In this document: piece by piece, positions 34,028 to 41,306 of the stretch
Layout of the letters: every line of letters begins with the position of its first letter
Numbering within the stretch: position 1 is the stretch's first letter
Assembly: GCA_017428325.1 (NCBI GenBank)
Contig: JAFRRA010000005.1
Span: 252,007 to 316,006 of the forward strand
DNA: 64,000 bases
From: Bacteroidales bacterium
GTDB lineage: Bacteria > Bacteroidota > Bacteroidia > Bacteroidales > UBA932
Direction of reading: 5' to 3'
Program-made: the position numbers and the translations under genes
The notes under the pieces: model-generated
What the model was told of the DNA's origin: nothing
What the model saw: only the letters and a program-made list of their open reading frames with translations
Databases searched by the model: none

Positions 34028-34765
34028 ATGGATATGAACAAGGAAACACTGGAAAGGATGCGCCAGATGCATCTATGGGGTATGCACACCGCCTTCAAAT
34101 CCAGTCTGGACGGATACAGTGCAGACTCCATGACGAATGACCAGTTTATCTCCTGGCTGGTCTCGTACGAATGGGATGACAGATGCAACAAGATGATAGC
34201 CAGGCTGATTAAAAACGCCTCTTTCAGATACGACGCCTCTATAGAAGACATAGACTACTCCATAGACAGGAATCTGGACAAGAACATGATAGACCGGCTT
34301 GCAGACCTGTCTTTTGTGAGGGAAGGCAAGAATCTGTTTATCACCGGTTGCACGGGAACGGGTAAAAGTTATATCGCTACGGCTTTAGGTGTAAAGGCAT
34401 GCCAGAAGAACATGAAAGTCCTTTACGCAAACACATACCGCCTTATGGGAAAGCTAAAGGTGGCAAAGGCTAGGGGTGATATACTGAAGGAACTCAAACG
34501 GATAGAAAAAACGGATCTCCTTATACTGGAGGACTTCTGTATGCATCCTTTTGACGCCGGTTCCAGGATGAGCCTGATGGACATAATAGAGGACAGATAT
34601 TGGCGCAAGTCAACAGTCCTGACATCTCAAGTCCCTGTAAAAGACTGGTATGAGGTGATAGGAGACAAGACTGTAGCGGATGCTATCCTGGATAGACTAG
34701 TACACAATGCTCTGCGGATAGAGCTTAAGGGAGAATCGCTGAGAAAATTGCAGGGAATGAAATAA
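34028..34765 (+). CDS. istB: IS21 helper ATPase IstB
   Basis: 245 residues of the DnaC-like AAA family. Walker A is TGCTGTGKSY, Walker B is DLLILEDFC, and an Arg-rich C-terminus closes the oligomer. IstB chooses and bends target DNA and stimulates IstA. Intact and in the usual order. Confidence 0.95.
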   Translation: MDMNKETLERMRQMHLWGMHTAFKSSLDGYSADSMTNDQFISWLVSYEWDDRCNKMIARLIKNASFRYDASIEDIDYSIDRNLDKNMIDRLADLSFVREGKNLFITGCTGTGKSYIATALGVKACQKNMKVLYANTYRLMGKLKVAKARGDILKELKRIEKTDLLILEDFCMHPFDAGSRMSLMDIIEDRYWRKSTVLTSQVPVKDWYEVIGDKTVADAILDRLVHNALRIELKGESLRKLQGMK

Positions 34766-34921
34766 AAACTTAAATTTGGACAGTAAACTGAATTAATAAC
34801 CACGCATTGCTTTTGAACAGAATGTCAAGAGTGATGGCATATGAAACGAACTTTTTCCCAACGTCTGGAGGGGACCAGTTTCACGCCGGACAAAGGGGAC
34901 TACTTTTACCGGAATTTCCAT

Positions 34922-34929
34922 TAACTTTG
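34922..34929 (+). promoter_or_regulatory. Minus-7 element (TAACTTTG) before the cargo gene
   Basis: Matches TAnnTTTG and lies 13 bases outside the IS21 right end, so the IS has probably replaced the upstream half of the promoter. Confidence 0.4.
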
Positions 34930-34951
34930 AAAAGACATAAAAACACAGATT

Positions 34952-35977
34952 ATGAAAAAGGTTTTTGCACTACTGATGTTTGTATGCTTTGCTTTGATGG
35001 CTACAGCACAAGACAAATTAGATTCACTTTTCTATCTTAATGGAAATGTTGAAGTTGTCTCTATTGTAAAAAACTCAAGTGAATCTATTGATTGTAAATA
35101 TGTTGGGGAGGACTTGCTCACAACAATAAACAAATCAAAACTTCACAAAATTGTTTTCAAAAGTGGGCGTGTGGAGGTTTGTAATAAGTTGGAAGAAAAA
35201 AAGGTAGATAAGATTTTCTTCAAAAATGGTGAGGTCGCGGAAGGAAAGGTTGTTAAAATAACTGAAGATGCTGTGGAATATACTCTTCCAAATGAAGACT
35301 TGATTATTTCAACATATAAGGCAATGCTCCACAAAATAGTGTTTTCTGGGGGACGGGTGGAGGAGTTTCAAAACCTACTTAATATTAAAATTATCACATC
35401 AGATAAGCAATGGAGGGATGTTGTTATTACGTATAATGTAGAAGATACAAGAGGACTTGAAAGAGTTGGAACTATTTCAGAAGCATCAGGTTGGGGAGGT
35501 GCGCTTGCTTCAGGGAAAGGATATAATAATGCAGTGGAGAAACTCCAAAAGGAAGCGGCAGATATGGGCTGTGGACTTGTTCTTGTTAATATGTCCCCAA
35601 CAGAACATACATCAAGTCATGGTTCGGGTGTTCGGGTTAATGCAACTGCATATAGAATCCCTGTATCGAAGAATAAACCATCAGAGGATGATATTAAAGA
35701 GGAGGCGAATACAATTGCTTTGTTCTACAATGGAGAAATAAATAAACTTAACCTTGATGAACAAGAAAAGAAAGTTGATGTTTTTGAGGCAAAAATCAGA
35801 AAAGGTTTTTCTGACGCAGTAAACAAAGAAGAATATGATGCGGTGATGAAAGAATATAATGACTTGTGTGCCTTCCTTAACAAGTATGAAAAACAGCCAA
35901 GATGGGCAAAAAGAGCACTTGGGCGTATGGAAGATGATAGAAAAGAGGCAGAAAAAAGAGTAAATTTAAAGAGGTAG
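34952..35977 (+). CDS. Secreted cargo protein with duplicated N-terminal repeat
   Basis: 341 residues. A signal peptide covers residues 1-19 (MKKVFALLMFVCFALMATAQ). Residues ~23-75 and ~84-138 are two copies of the same unit: FYLNGNVEVVSIVKN and FFKNGEVAEGKVVKI at their starts, KLHKIVFKSGRVEV and MLHKIVFSGGRVEE at their ends. The central part has GTISEASGWGGALASGKGYN and MGCGLVLVNM, of a type seen in small periplasmic proteins of unknown role; the C-terminus is a charged helix. The DNA is A/T-rich compared with the flanking host genes. The TAACTTTG box at 34922-34929, just outside the IS, can drive it. The frame ends shortly before the strong terminator at 36002. Function unknown. Confidence 0.75.
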   Translation: MKKVFALLMFVCFALMATAQDKLDSLFYLNGNVEVVSIVKNSSESIDCKYVGEDLLTTINKSKLHKIVFKSGRVEVCNKLEEKKVDKIFFKNGEVAEGKVVKITEDAVEYTLPNEDLIISTYKAMLHKIVFSGGRVEEFQNLLNIKIITSDKQWRDVVITYNVEDTRGLERVGTISEASGWGGALASGKGYNNAVEKLQKEAADMGCGLVLVNMSPTEHTSSHGSGVRVNATAYRIPVSKNKPSEDDIKEEANTIALFYNGEINKLNLDEQEKKVDVFEAKIRKGFSDAVNKEEYDAVMKEYNDLCAFLNKYEKQPRWAKRALGRMEDDRKEAEKRVNLKR

Positions 35978-36001
35978 GAACCTTTTTCATATATGATAGA
36001 A

Positions 36002-36038
36002 ATGGCTCAAGGGATAGAACTTGAGCCATTTTTTTTTC
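36002..36038. terminator. Strong terminator between convergent element genes
   Basis: ATGGCTCAAG-GGATAGAA-CTTGAGCCAT followed by a long T run. It serves the cargo gene on the plus strand and touches the stop of the convergent small gene. Confidence 0.85.
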
Positions 36039-36039
36039 A

Positions 36040-36231
36040 TTAAATCAAATCTTCGATTCCCGTCTCTTTCTTGGGAACTCGTGCCCACGCACGTTTATTT
36101 GCATCGGACAACTTCCTACGCCATTCTTCATCCCTTTCATGAGAAGCGTAATACGATTTTAACGATGCCCTTATCTTCTCTCTTACCTGTGGAGAGACTT
36201 CCCTCGTTGTTCTTTTTCCTGTATTTTCCAT
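36040..36231 (-). CDS. Small NUMOD3-like DNA-binding protein
   Basis: 63 residues, start ATG at 36231. It is rich in Arg and Lys with a repeat-like pattern, VREKIRASLKSYYASHERD followed by EEWRRKLSDANKRAW, similar in layout to NUMOD3 modules that bind DNA in homing-type nucleases. No nuclease domain is attached. It lies between the cargo gene and the recombinase and may help regulate or direct the element. The call rests on composition and the repeat rhythm only. Confidence 0.45.
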   Translation of the reverse strand: MENTGKRTTREVSPQVREKIRASLKSYYASHERDEEWRRKLSDANKRAWARVPKKETGIEDLI

Positions 36232-36452
36232 AATCTTTCTTTTTCTATAAATAGTCAGGTTTGTAAAATAGTCAGTTTAGTTAGGTTGATTTTGAAATTG
36301 GGTAAAAATTGGGGTAAAATTATCGGAAGGCACAGAGGGGTATGCCTGACAAACCTGCCACCCTACAATGTCCTAACTCGGATAACGTGGGATAACACTT
36401 AAAAATAAGGAGTTAGATTATTCGCAAGACACGGATAAAACGGGCATTTTGG

Positions 36453-36520
36453 ACCTCAGCGACCATCAATAATTCAACGGCTTTTTTGAGCAAAATAGCA
36501 TTTCTGCAAATCGCTGAGGT
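36453..36520. repeat. 10-bp inverted repeat in the gene-free part of the element
   Basis: ACCTCAGCGA at 36453-36462 and its complement TCGCTGAGGT at 36511-36520, 48 bases apart. It lies in the 36232-36602 stretch, which shows no gene. A folded RNA or a protein site is possible; nothing else is visible there. Confidence 0.4.
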
Positions 36521-36602
36521 ATAGTAATTTACGGGTCTTATGAGAAGTAGGTGCTAAAAGTGGGTTGATTTCCCTTTAATTCACTCCCGAAACGGCCTAT
36601 GG

Positions 36603-37731
36603 CTAAAAATCAAGTTTTTCTATCGCTTTTGAGACCTCTTCTAATATTGTTTCTTCTTTGAGGAAAGCGTAGAAGGATTCGGTGGTTATGCTTGATGAGT
36701 GTCCTGCACATCGGCTCACCGTTTTCATCGAAACCCCTTTATTTAGCAATAAAGTACAATATGTATGACGGAATAGGTGTGTATGGAAGTTCTTGTTTAT
36801 TCCTGCCCTTTCAGCAAGGACTTTCAGGAACAGATTATATTTCTGATTTGAAATGAATGGTATTTTTCCATTATACCTATTATATATCTACCCCATCAGG
36901 AAGGACAACGGCAAAGAATGGGGTTCCCGTTTTATGACGTAGTTTTGAAATATAATGAGTGCCTTCCTTCTCTTGCAGGTCGTATTCAGTTAATTCAACA
37001 CAATCGCAATAAGCCAATCCCGATGAAATTTGAAAGAGAGCGCAATCCCTAATCTTATTAAGACTATCTGTATCAAGTTTTACTTTCCTTATTTTATCAA
37101 TCTCTTCTTCTGTAAGATAATCAATCTTACTTGGCTTTCGTGCTATTTTGACTTTCTGTAAGGGGGAAATGATTATTCTTCCATTGTCCATAGCATACCT
37201 GATAATTCCCTTTAACATGGAGTAGTAGGATACAGCCGTGGAATTCATGTATTTGGTTTCAACATAGCCCACAAATCTCCTGACATCATCATTGGTAATA
37301 TGTTCTACTTCCTTGTCCTGTCCTATGATGTGTTGGAAAATTTCAGAAACAAACTCGTATTTGTGAAAAAGTTGCTGTGAGACCTTGGAAGACTTCTTCA
37401 TCTTAAGAAAATCGCATAATAAGTCGCTAACCATATATGATTTCACTCCCCCTGCCCTGAAATAGTCCCTGAAAGAGGTTGCGGTCAGGGTTATGCCCAT
37501 TTGTGTCGAGTCTGACACGATTTGCCTTATCTTTATCCTTTCGGCATCCAAATAATCCACAAGTTCCTGTGGAGGTCTTTTCTGTTTAAATGTTTCAGGT
37601 TTTGTGCGGTAGGGTAGTTGAATTACTACCCGCTTTCTGCAAATGGAGACGGTTAGTTCGATAGGGGCCTCCCCCTTTTTGTCCATTCGGCAGTTCCTTA
37701 CGTTGAATTGATAAGAGAAGTTTTTTTTCAT
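36603..37731 (-). pseudogene. int: Tyrosine recombinase (integrase), frameshifted
   Basis: The first 283 residues (start 37731) contain the arm-binding and core-binding domains and the first catalytic Arg region (LNKIRDCALFQISSGLAYCD). They end with DGVDI followed by a stop at 36880-36882. The missing C-terminus is present in another frame from about 36885 to 36603: HTHLFRHTYCTLLL with the HxxR box, the second His in CAGHSSS, and the catalytic Tyr in ESFYAFL. The break falls in a run of TA dinucleotides (GATATATAAT on the minus strand), and adding back one TA restores the frame. It is either inactive, phase-variable, or a sequence error. It lies beside attR, as expected for the element integrase. 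Confidence 0.82.
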
Positions 37732-37735
37732 ATAT

Positions 37736-37772
37736 TTGCGTCAGTTTTTGAGTTAACCATTTGCTGACGCAA
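37736..37772. repeat. TTGCGTCA arm-type sites, right end (two copies)
   Basis: TTGCGTCA at 37736-37743 and TGACGCAA at 37765-37772, just upstream of the integrase start and next to attR. Same motif as the three copies at 32133-32171. Confidence 0.7.
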
Positions 37773-37794
37773 GTTATAGTACTGAGTTACAGGT

Positions 37795-37840
37795 CGGTCT
37801 GCAAAACCGTGTACAGCAGTTCGATTCTGCTTGGTACCTC
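37795..37840 (+). repeat. attR core, 46-bp repeat of tRNA-Cys 3' half
   Basis: Identical to 31999-32044. It holds the original host 3' half of tRNA-Cys without a 5' half and is followed by the host terminator. Confidence 0.9.
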
Positions 37841-37841
37841 A

Positions 37842-37874
37842 AACCCCTCTAGAAATTATCTGGAAGAGGTTTTC
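37842..37874 (+). terminator. Original host terminator of tRNA-Cys
   Basis: Imperfect hairpin starting AACCCCTCTAGA and closing with GAAGAGGTTT, followed by TTCTTTT. It now lies downstream of attR and no longer serves the intact tRNA. Confidence 0.65.
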
Positions 37875-37929
37875 TTTTGATTCTTTTTCCTATTTTACAC
37901 CCGTAAAACCATTTAAAAACAAAACAAAG

Positions 37930-38424
37930 ATGAAAAGCACTTTCAGATTCACTGTTGTCATGATGATCATGGCATTTCTTTTCTCCTCTTTGAAGCCCAA
38001 TGTAACTTACGCTCAGAAAGCGACATTCAAGAACTGCAGGCTTGAGACGAACGTGCAAGACAAAAGCGGAAAGAAGAAAATGGTATGCCATTTCTCAGCA
38101 GACTTTACGGGAATGAAAAAGCATGGCGCCCAGATCTATATGGAAGTTGAATCTCCTAAAGGCACAACACATGAATATTTGTCTGATGATTATGGAGGAG
38201 AGGGACGTATGCGTTATCCTGTCCGTAAGCTCAAGGAATTCAAGAACAAGAACAAGACAGACAAATACGTTCTCAACAACAAAATCATCTGGATGTGGAA
38301 CAGCGAAATTCACCCCAAGAAGGGTAAGCACACATACTATGTGCGCCTTGTAGCATACGATGCGCAGACATACAAGGAAGTAGGTCACTCTAATTACATG
38401 TCCTTCACGATGACCGGGAAATAG
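37930..38424 (+). CDS. Secreted beta-rich protein, unknown
   Basis: 164 residues from the ATG at 37930. A signal peptide spans residues ~1-28 (MKSTFRFTVVMMIMAFLFSS), cut near TYAQK. The mature part is a compact beta-rich domain (MVCHFSADFTGMKKHGAQIY, HTYYVRLVAYDAQTYKEVG) without catalytic pattern. A nearly identical terminator sequence lies both before (37842) and after it (38449). It stands outside the element, just after attR. Family not recognised. Confidence 0.65.
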   Translation: MKSTFRFTVVMMIMAFLFSSLKPNVTYAQKATFKNCRLETNVQDKSGKKKMVCHFSADFTGMKKHGAQIYMEVESPKGTTHEYLSDDYGGEGRMRYPVRKLKEFKNKNKTDKYVLNNKIIWMWNSEIHPKKGKHTYYVRLVAYDAQTYKEVGHSNYMSFTMTGK

Positions 38425-38448
38425 CTTTTGTCTTTTCAGGCTTAAAAG

Positions 38449-38482
38449 AACCCCTTCTAGAAATAATCTGGAAGGGGTTTTC
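38449..38482 (+). terminator. Terminator after the secreted protein gene
   Basis: AACCCCTTC-stem paired with GAAGGGGTT, an inner AGA/TCT pair and a TTTTCT run. Very similar to the sequence at 37842-37874. Confidence 0.8.
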
Positions 38483-38495
38483 TCGTGAATAATAT

Positions 38496-38503
38496 TATCT
38501 TTG
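38496..38503 (+). promoter_or_regulatory. Minus-7 element (TATCTTTG) before the hydrolase gene
   Basis: Fits TAnnTTTG, 37 bases before the ATG at 38541. No clear TTG box. Confidence 0.35.
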
Positions 38504-38540
38504 GAGTAAATATTGGTAAATTAGTTTCTCTAAGTTCCAC

Positions 38541-39494
38541 ATGAAGAAGATAACTAAGAAAATTCTTTGGACGGTGGTGTGCCTCATTTCCGCCACCGTG
38601 ATAATCGGAGCAGCCTACTGGCTGATTACCGGACGTTCCCCTCAGGCGGCAGTTGTAAGTCATTTGATCCATCAGTCAACGATGGAGGACTATGAAATGA
38701 CAAAAGGCGACCAGACAGACAAGAGTACGGTGGAGATACCTGAAGGAGTGGTGTTTCCCCGACAGATGAGTCAGTACAGGATCGGTGACATGCAGGTTTT
38801 CCATATGGAAGCCCAGGATGACAGCAAACCGGTTGTGCTTTACATCCATGGCGGTGCCTATCTTAACAACTTTGCGGATCTGCACTGGAAAGCGATGGCC
38901 GGATGGGCAAAGGAAACGGGCTGCGGAATCGTGGCACCGAACTATCCTCTGCTTTACCGGTACACGGCCAAGGATGCCCATCCGCTGATGATGGAGCTCT
39001 ACCGGCAGTTAATCAGGAAGTATCCGTCCAACCGGATCATCATAATGGGAGACTCGGCAGGTGGAGGCTTTACTCTTGCTCTGACGCAGCAGATTCTCAG
39101 CGATTCCCTTGATACTCCGGCCCGTCTGGTACTCATCTCGCCTTGGGTGGATGTGCTGGGAGGCGATGACCTGTTGCAGGAATATGACACTTTCCTGAAC
39201 GCTGAGGTATTAAGGAAGGTAGGTGAGGACTGGGCCGGCGACATAGACCCGCGCGCCCCGATGATTTCACCTATTTACGGCGATATGCAGGGCCTTCCGC
39301 CTACAGACCTTTTCACCGGTACCTGGGAAATATTTTACACAGATATAGTCAAGACATACGACAAGATGAAGGACGCTGGCGTTGACGCCCGTCTGCACGT
39401 GGCAAAGAAGATGGGGCACGTCTATCCTCTCTGGCCATGCCCTGAAGGCAAAAAGGCCCGCAAGGAAATCGCGGAGATCATCAATTCCTTATAA
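38541..39494 (+). CDS. Membrane-anchored alpha/beta hydrolase (HSL-type esterase)
   Basis: 317 residues. Residues ~7-28 form a single N-terminal membrane anchor (ILWTVVCLISATVIIGAAYW). The hydrolase has the oxyanion motif YIHGGAYLN, the nucleophile elbow GDSAGGG and a C-terminal His in MGHVYPLWPCPE; the Asp is probably in TGTWEIFYTD. The family includes acetyl-esterases and lipases. It is predicted to face the periplasm. A strong terminator follows. The substrate is not readable. Confidence 0.85.
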   Translation: MKKITKKILWTVVCLISATVIIGAAYWLITGRSPQAAVVSHLIHQSTMEDYEMTKGDQTDKSTVEIPEGVVFPRQMSQYRIGDMQVFHMEAQDDSKPVVLYIHGGAYLNNFADLHWKAMAGWAKETGCGIVAPNYPLLYRYTAKDAHPLMMELYRQLIRKYPSNRIIIMGDSAGGGFTLALTQQILSDSLDTPARLVLISPWVDVLGGDDLLQEYDTFLNAEVLRKVGEDWAGDIDPRAPMISPIYGDMQGLPPTDLFTGTWEIFYTDIVKTYDKMKDAGVDARLHVAKKMGHVYPLWPCPEGKKARKEIAEIINSL

Positions 39495-39500
39495 GACAAT

Positions 39501-39530
39501 AAAACCCCGGAACTCTGGTCCCGGGGTTTC
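39501..39530. terminator. Terminator between convergent genes
   Basis: AAACCCCGG-AACTCTGGT-CCGGGGTTT. It can end transcripts from both directions, since the next gene is convergent. Confidence 0.85.
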
Positions 39531-39558
39531 TGTTTTTTCCTATTTAAGTTTTGTCCTT

Positions 39559-39921
39559 TTAAAGCTTGTCGAAATCTACATCGGTGAAGTCGCTCTTCCT
39601 TGGAGCCTCTTCAGAAGATTCTGTATAGACTCTTTCCTGAACAGGGCACTTCTCCTTGATGAACTGGACTACTTCCTGAAGGCCTGCGGCAAACTTCTCG
39701 AAGTCCTCCTTGTAGAGGAAGATCTTGTGCTTGTCGTAAGAGAAACGTCCGTCCTTCTCCACCTTGCGCTTGCTTTCGGTTATGGTAAGGTAGTAATCAT
39801 TGTTCTTGGTGGCCTTCACGTCAAAGAAATAAGTTCTCTTGCCTGCCCTTACTGGCCTTGAATAAATGTCATCCCCGCTTTTCTCCTGTGAGAAAGAATT
39901 ATCAAAATCTTCTTGATACAT
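39559..39921 (-). CDS. DUF3276 protein, PUR-alpha-like
   Basis: 120 residues. The segment YFFDVKATKNNDYYLTITES and the FLYKEDFEKFAAGLQEVVQF part fit the PUR repeat fold, which binds single-stranded DNA or RNA in Bacteroidota. The C-terminus is an acidic tail. It is divergent from nusB, with 86 bases between starts, where one TAnnTTTG element for nusB is visible. Confidence 0.85.
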   Translation of the reverse strand: MYQEDFDNSFSQEKSGDDIYSRPVRAGKRTYFFDVKATKNNDYYLTITESKRKVEKDGRFSYDKHKIFLYKEDFEKFAAGLQEVVQFIKEKCPVQERVYTESSEEAPRKSDFTDVDFDKL

Positions 39922-39976
39922 AGTATTGTATTTTTAATTCTTGACAAAGATACAACTTTTTGCTCTCATTTTTCGT

Positions 39977-39984
39977 TATATTTG
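39977..39984 (+). promoter_or_regulatory. Minus-7 element TATATTTG before nusB
   Basis: Fits TAnnTTTG and lies 23 bases before the ATG at 40008. Confidence 0.45.
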
Positions 39985-40007
39985 TCAAATGTTATAATTT
40001 GTCTCAA

Positions 40008-40952
40008 ATGATTAGCAGGACACTTATAAGAACAAAGGCTTTCAAAGAGCTTTACAGCAGGATAACAACGGAAGATACGAATGTGGAGGCCTCGGAAAGG
40101 GAACTTATGCTCTCATTCCAGAAGACTCGCCAGTTGTATTGCCTTATGTGGATGCTTCCATCGGCACTGGTTCCGGTAGCGGAAGACAGGATTGCGCAGC
40201 AGAACCGCAAATTCAAGCCGGACAACACTGTCATAGAGATAAACCGGAAGTTCGCTTCAAACGCCTTTTCAGCGATGGTGAAGGGGGATGCCGCGTTCAA
40301 CAACTGGTGCATTAATCAGGGAATTGGCTGGGCAGACCTTGAGACCCCATTGAAATCAATATACTCAGCGATGGTTGAATCCGGGTTCTTCAAAGAATAT
40401 ATCAGTAAGGAGGAACCGGTTATGGAGGATGCCGTTAAACTGTTCCGCCATGTTTATTCGGAACTTCTTTCCGGTAACACTGTTCTGGAAGACGCCCTGG
40501 AAAACGAGTGCATCTGGTGGGCGGACGACCTCGACTATGTGCTGGAACTCATTCTGAAGAACCTCAGTCAAACCGCAAAGGCCGGCCACGTGACCGTGCC
40601 GGAACTGTTTGCGGACAAGGCGGACGAAGCCTTCGCGCGCAAGCTGGTGGGAAGCGTCATCGTTGAATATGACGACCTTGCTGAAACCGTTTCTTCCTAT
40701 ATGTCCAACTGGGATGTTTCCAGGGTTGTGCATAGCGACATGCTGATTGCGGCAATGGGGCTGGCAGAGGCAAAGAACTTCCCGGACATACCTTTCAAGG
40801 TTACCATAGACGAGTATGTGGAGCTAGCCAAGCACTACAGCACACCGAAGAGCTACTCGTTTGTAAACGGCCTTCTGAACACGATTCTGAAGGATTTGCA
40901 TTCACAGGGAAAAATCACGAAAAATCCTGCCGGTATGGTAGGCGGATTCTAG
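40008..40952 (+). CDS. nusB: Transcription antitermination factor NusB, long form
   Basis: 314 residues; the usual NusB is about 140, and Bacteroidota carry a long N-terminal extension as here. The C-terminal part (VHSDMLIAAMGLAEAKNFPD, VTIDEYVELAKHYSTPKSYS, FVNGLLNTILKDL) fits the NusB RNA-binding helical domain that acts with NusE on rRNA operons. ATG at 40008 chosen; earlier in-frame ATG would fall on the promoter element. yajC follows after 21 bases. Confidence 0.88.
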   Translation: MISRTLIRTKAFKELYSRITTEDTNVEASERELMLSFQKTRQLYCLMWMLPSALVPVAEDRIAQQNRKFKPDNTVIEINRKFASNAFSAMVKGDAAFNNWCINQGIGWADLETPLKSIYSAMVESGFFKEYISKEEPVMEDAVKLFRHVYSELLSGNTVLEDALENECIWWADDLDYVLELILKNLSQTAKAGHVTVPELFADKADEAFARKLVGSVIVEYDDLAETVSSYMSNWDVSRVVHSDMLIAAMGLAEAKNFPDIPFKVTIDEYVELAKHYSTPKSYSFVNGLLNTILKDLHSQGKITKNPAGMVGGF

Positions 40953-40973
40953 AAATCAACAAAACAGAACAAT

Positions 40974-41300
40974 ATGAATATCATTACAATCATTCTCCAG
41001 GCACAGCAAGCTCAGCAGGGCGGCGGCGGACTTTCACTCATCATCATGATGGTTGCGATCTTTGCAATCATGTATTTCCTCATGATCCGTCCTCAGCAGA
41101 AGAAACAGAAGGAGCTGCAGAATTTCCGCAACCAGCTCAGGAAGGGCGACAAGGTGGTTACCGTCGGAGGTATCTACGGAACAATAGACGAGATTCCTGA
41201 AAACGGCAACTATGTCATGATGAGGATAGACACCAATGTCCGCATAAAGGTGGCAAAGAGCTCCCTGGTAAGAGATTTCTCAGACGCTCAGCAACAGTAA
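40974..41300 (+). CDS. yajC: Preprotein translocase subunit YajC
   Basis: 108 residues with one N-terminal membrane segment (LSLIIMMVAIFAIMYFLMI) and the IRPQQKKQKE motif typical of YajC, followed by a small cytoplasmic domain with GDKVVTVGGIYGTI. It belongs to the SecDF-YajC accessory complex of protein export. It sits between nusB and a YbbR-like protein, an order common in Bacteroidota. Confidence 0.93.
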   Translation: MNIITIILQAQQAQQGGGGLSLIIMMVAIFAIMYFLMIRPQQKKQKELQNFRNQLRKGDKVVTVGGIYGTIDEIPENGNYVMMRIDTNVRIKVAKSSLVRDFSDAQQQ

Positions 41301-41306
41301 AAGGCC

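Larger units (their letters stand above)
32322..34908 (+). mobile_element. IS21-family insertion sequence (istA-istB), 2587 bp
   Basis: Flanked by CCGG at 32318-32321 and 34909-34912, the 4-bp target duplication common for IS21. The left end has three subterminal repeats (ACTGACCCCC, AGTGACCCCC, ACTGGCCCCC) starting at 32327, 32352 and 32377, exactly 25 bp apart. The right end has the complementary pair at 34870 and 34895, again 25 bp apart. The terminal bases are TGCAAACTGACCCCC on the left and the complement of TAAAAGTAGTCCCC on the right. Confidence 0.85.
31999..37840. mobile_element. tRNA-Cys integrative element, about 5.8 kb (3.2 kb without its IS)
   Basis: Bounded by the 46-bp direct repeat of the tRNA 3' half. 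Inside are TTGCGTCA arm-type sites at both ends, a tyrosine recombinase beside the right end, one secreted cargo protein, one small NUMOD-like protein and an inserted IS21-family element. No conjugation or replication gene is present, so it may depend on another element or phage for transfer. Confidence 0.88.
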
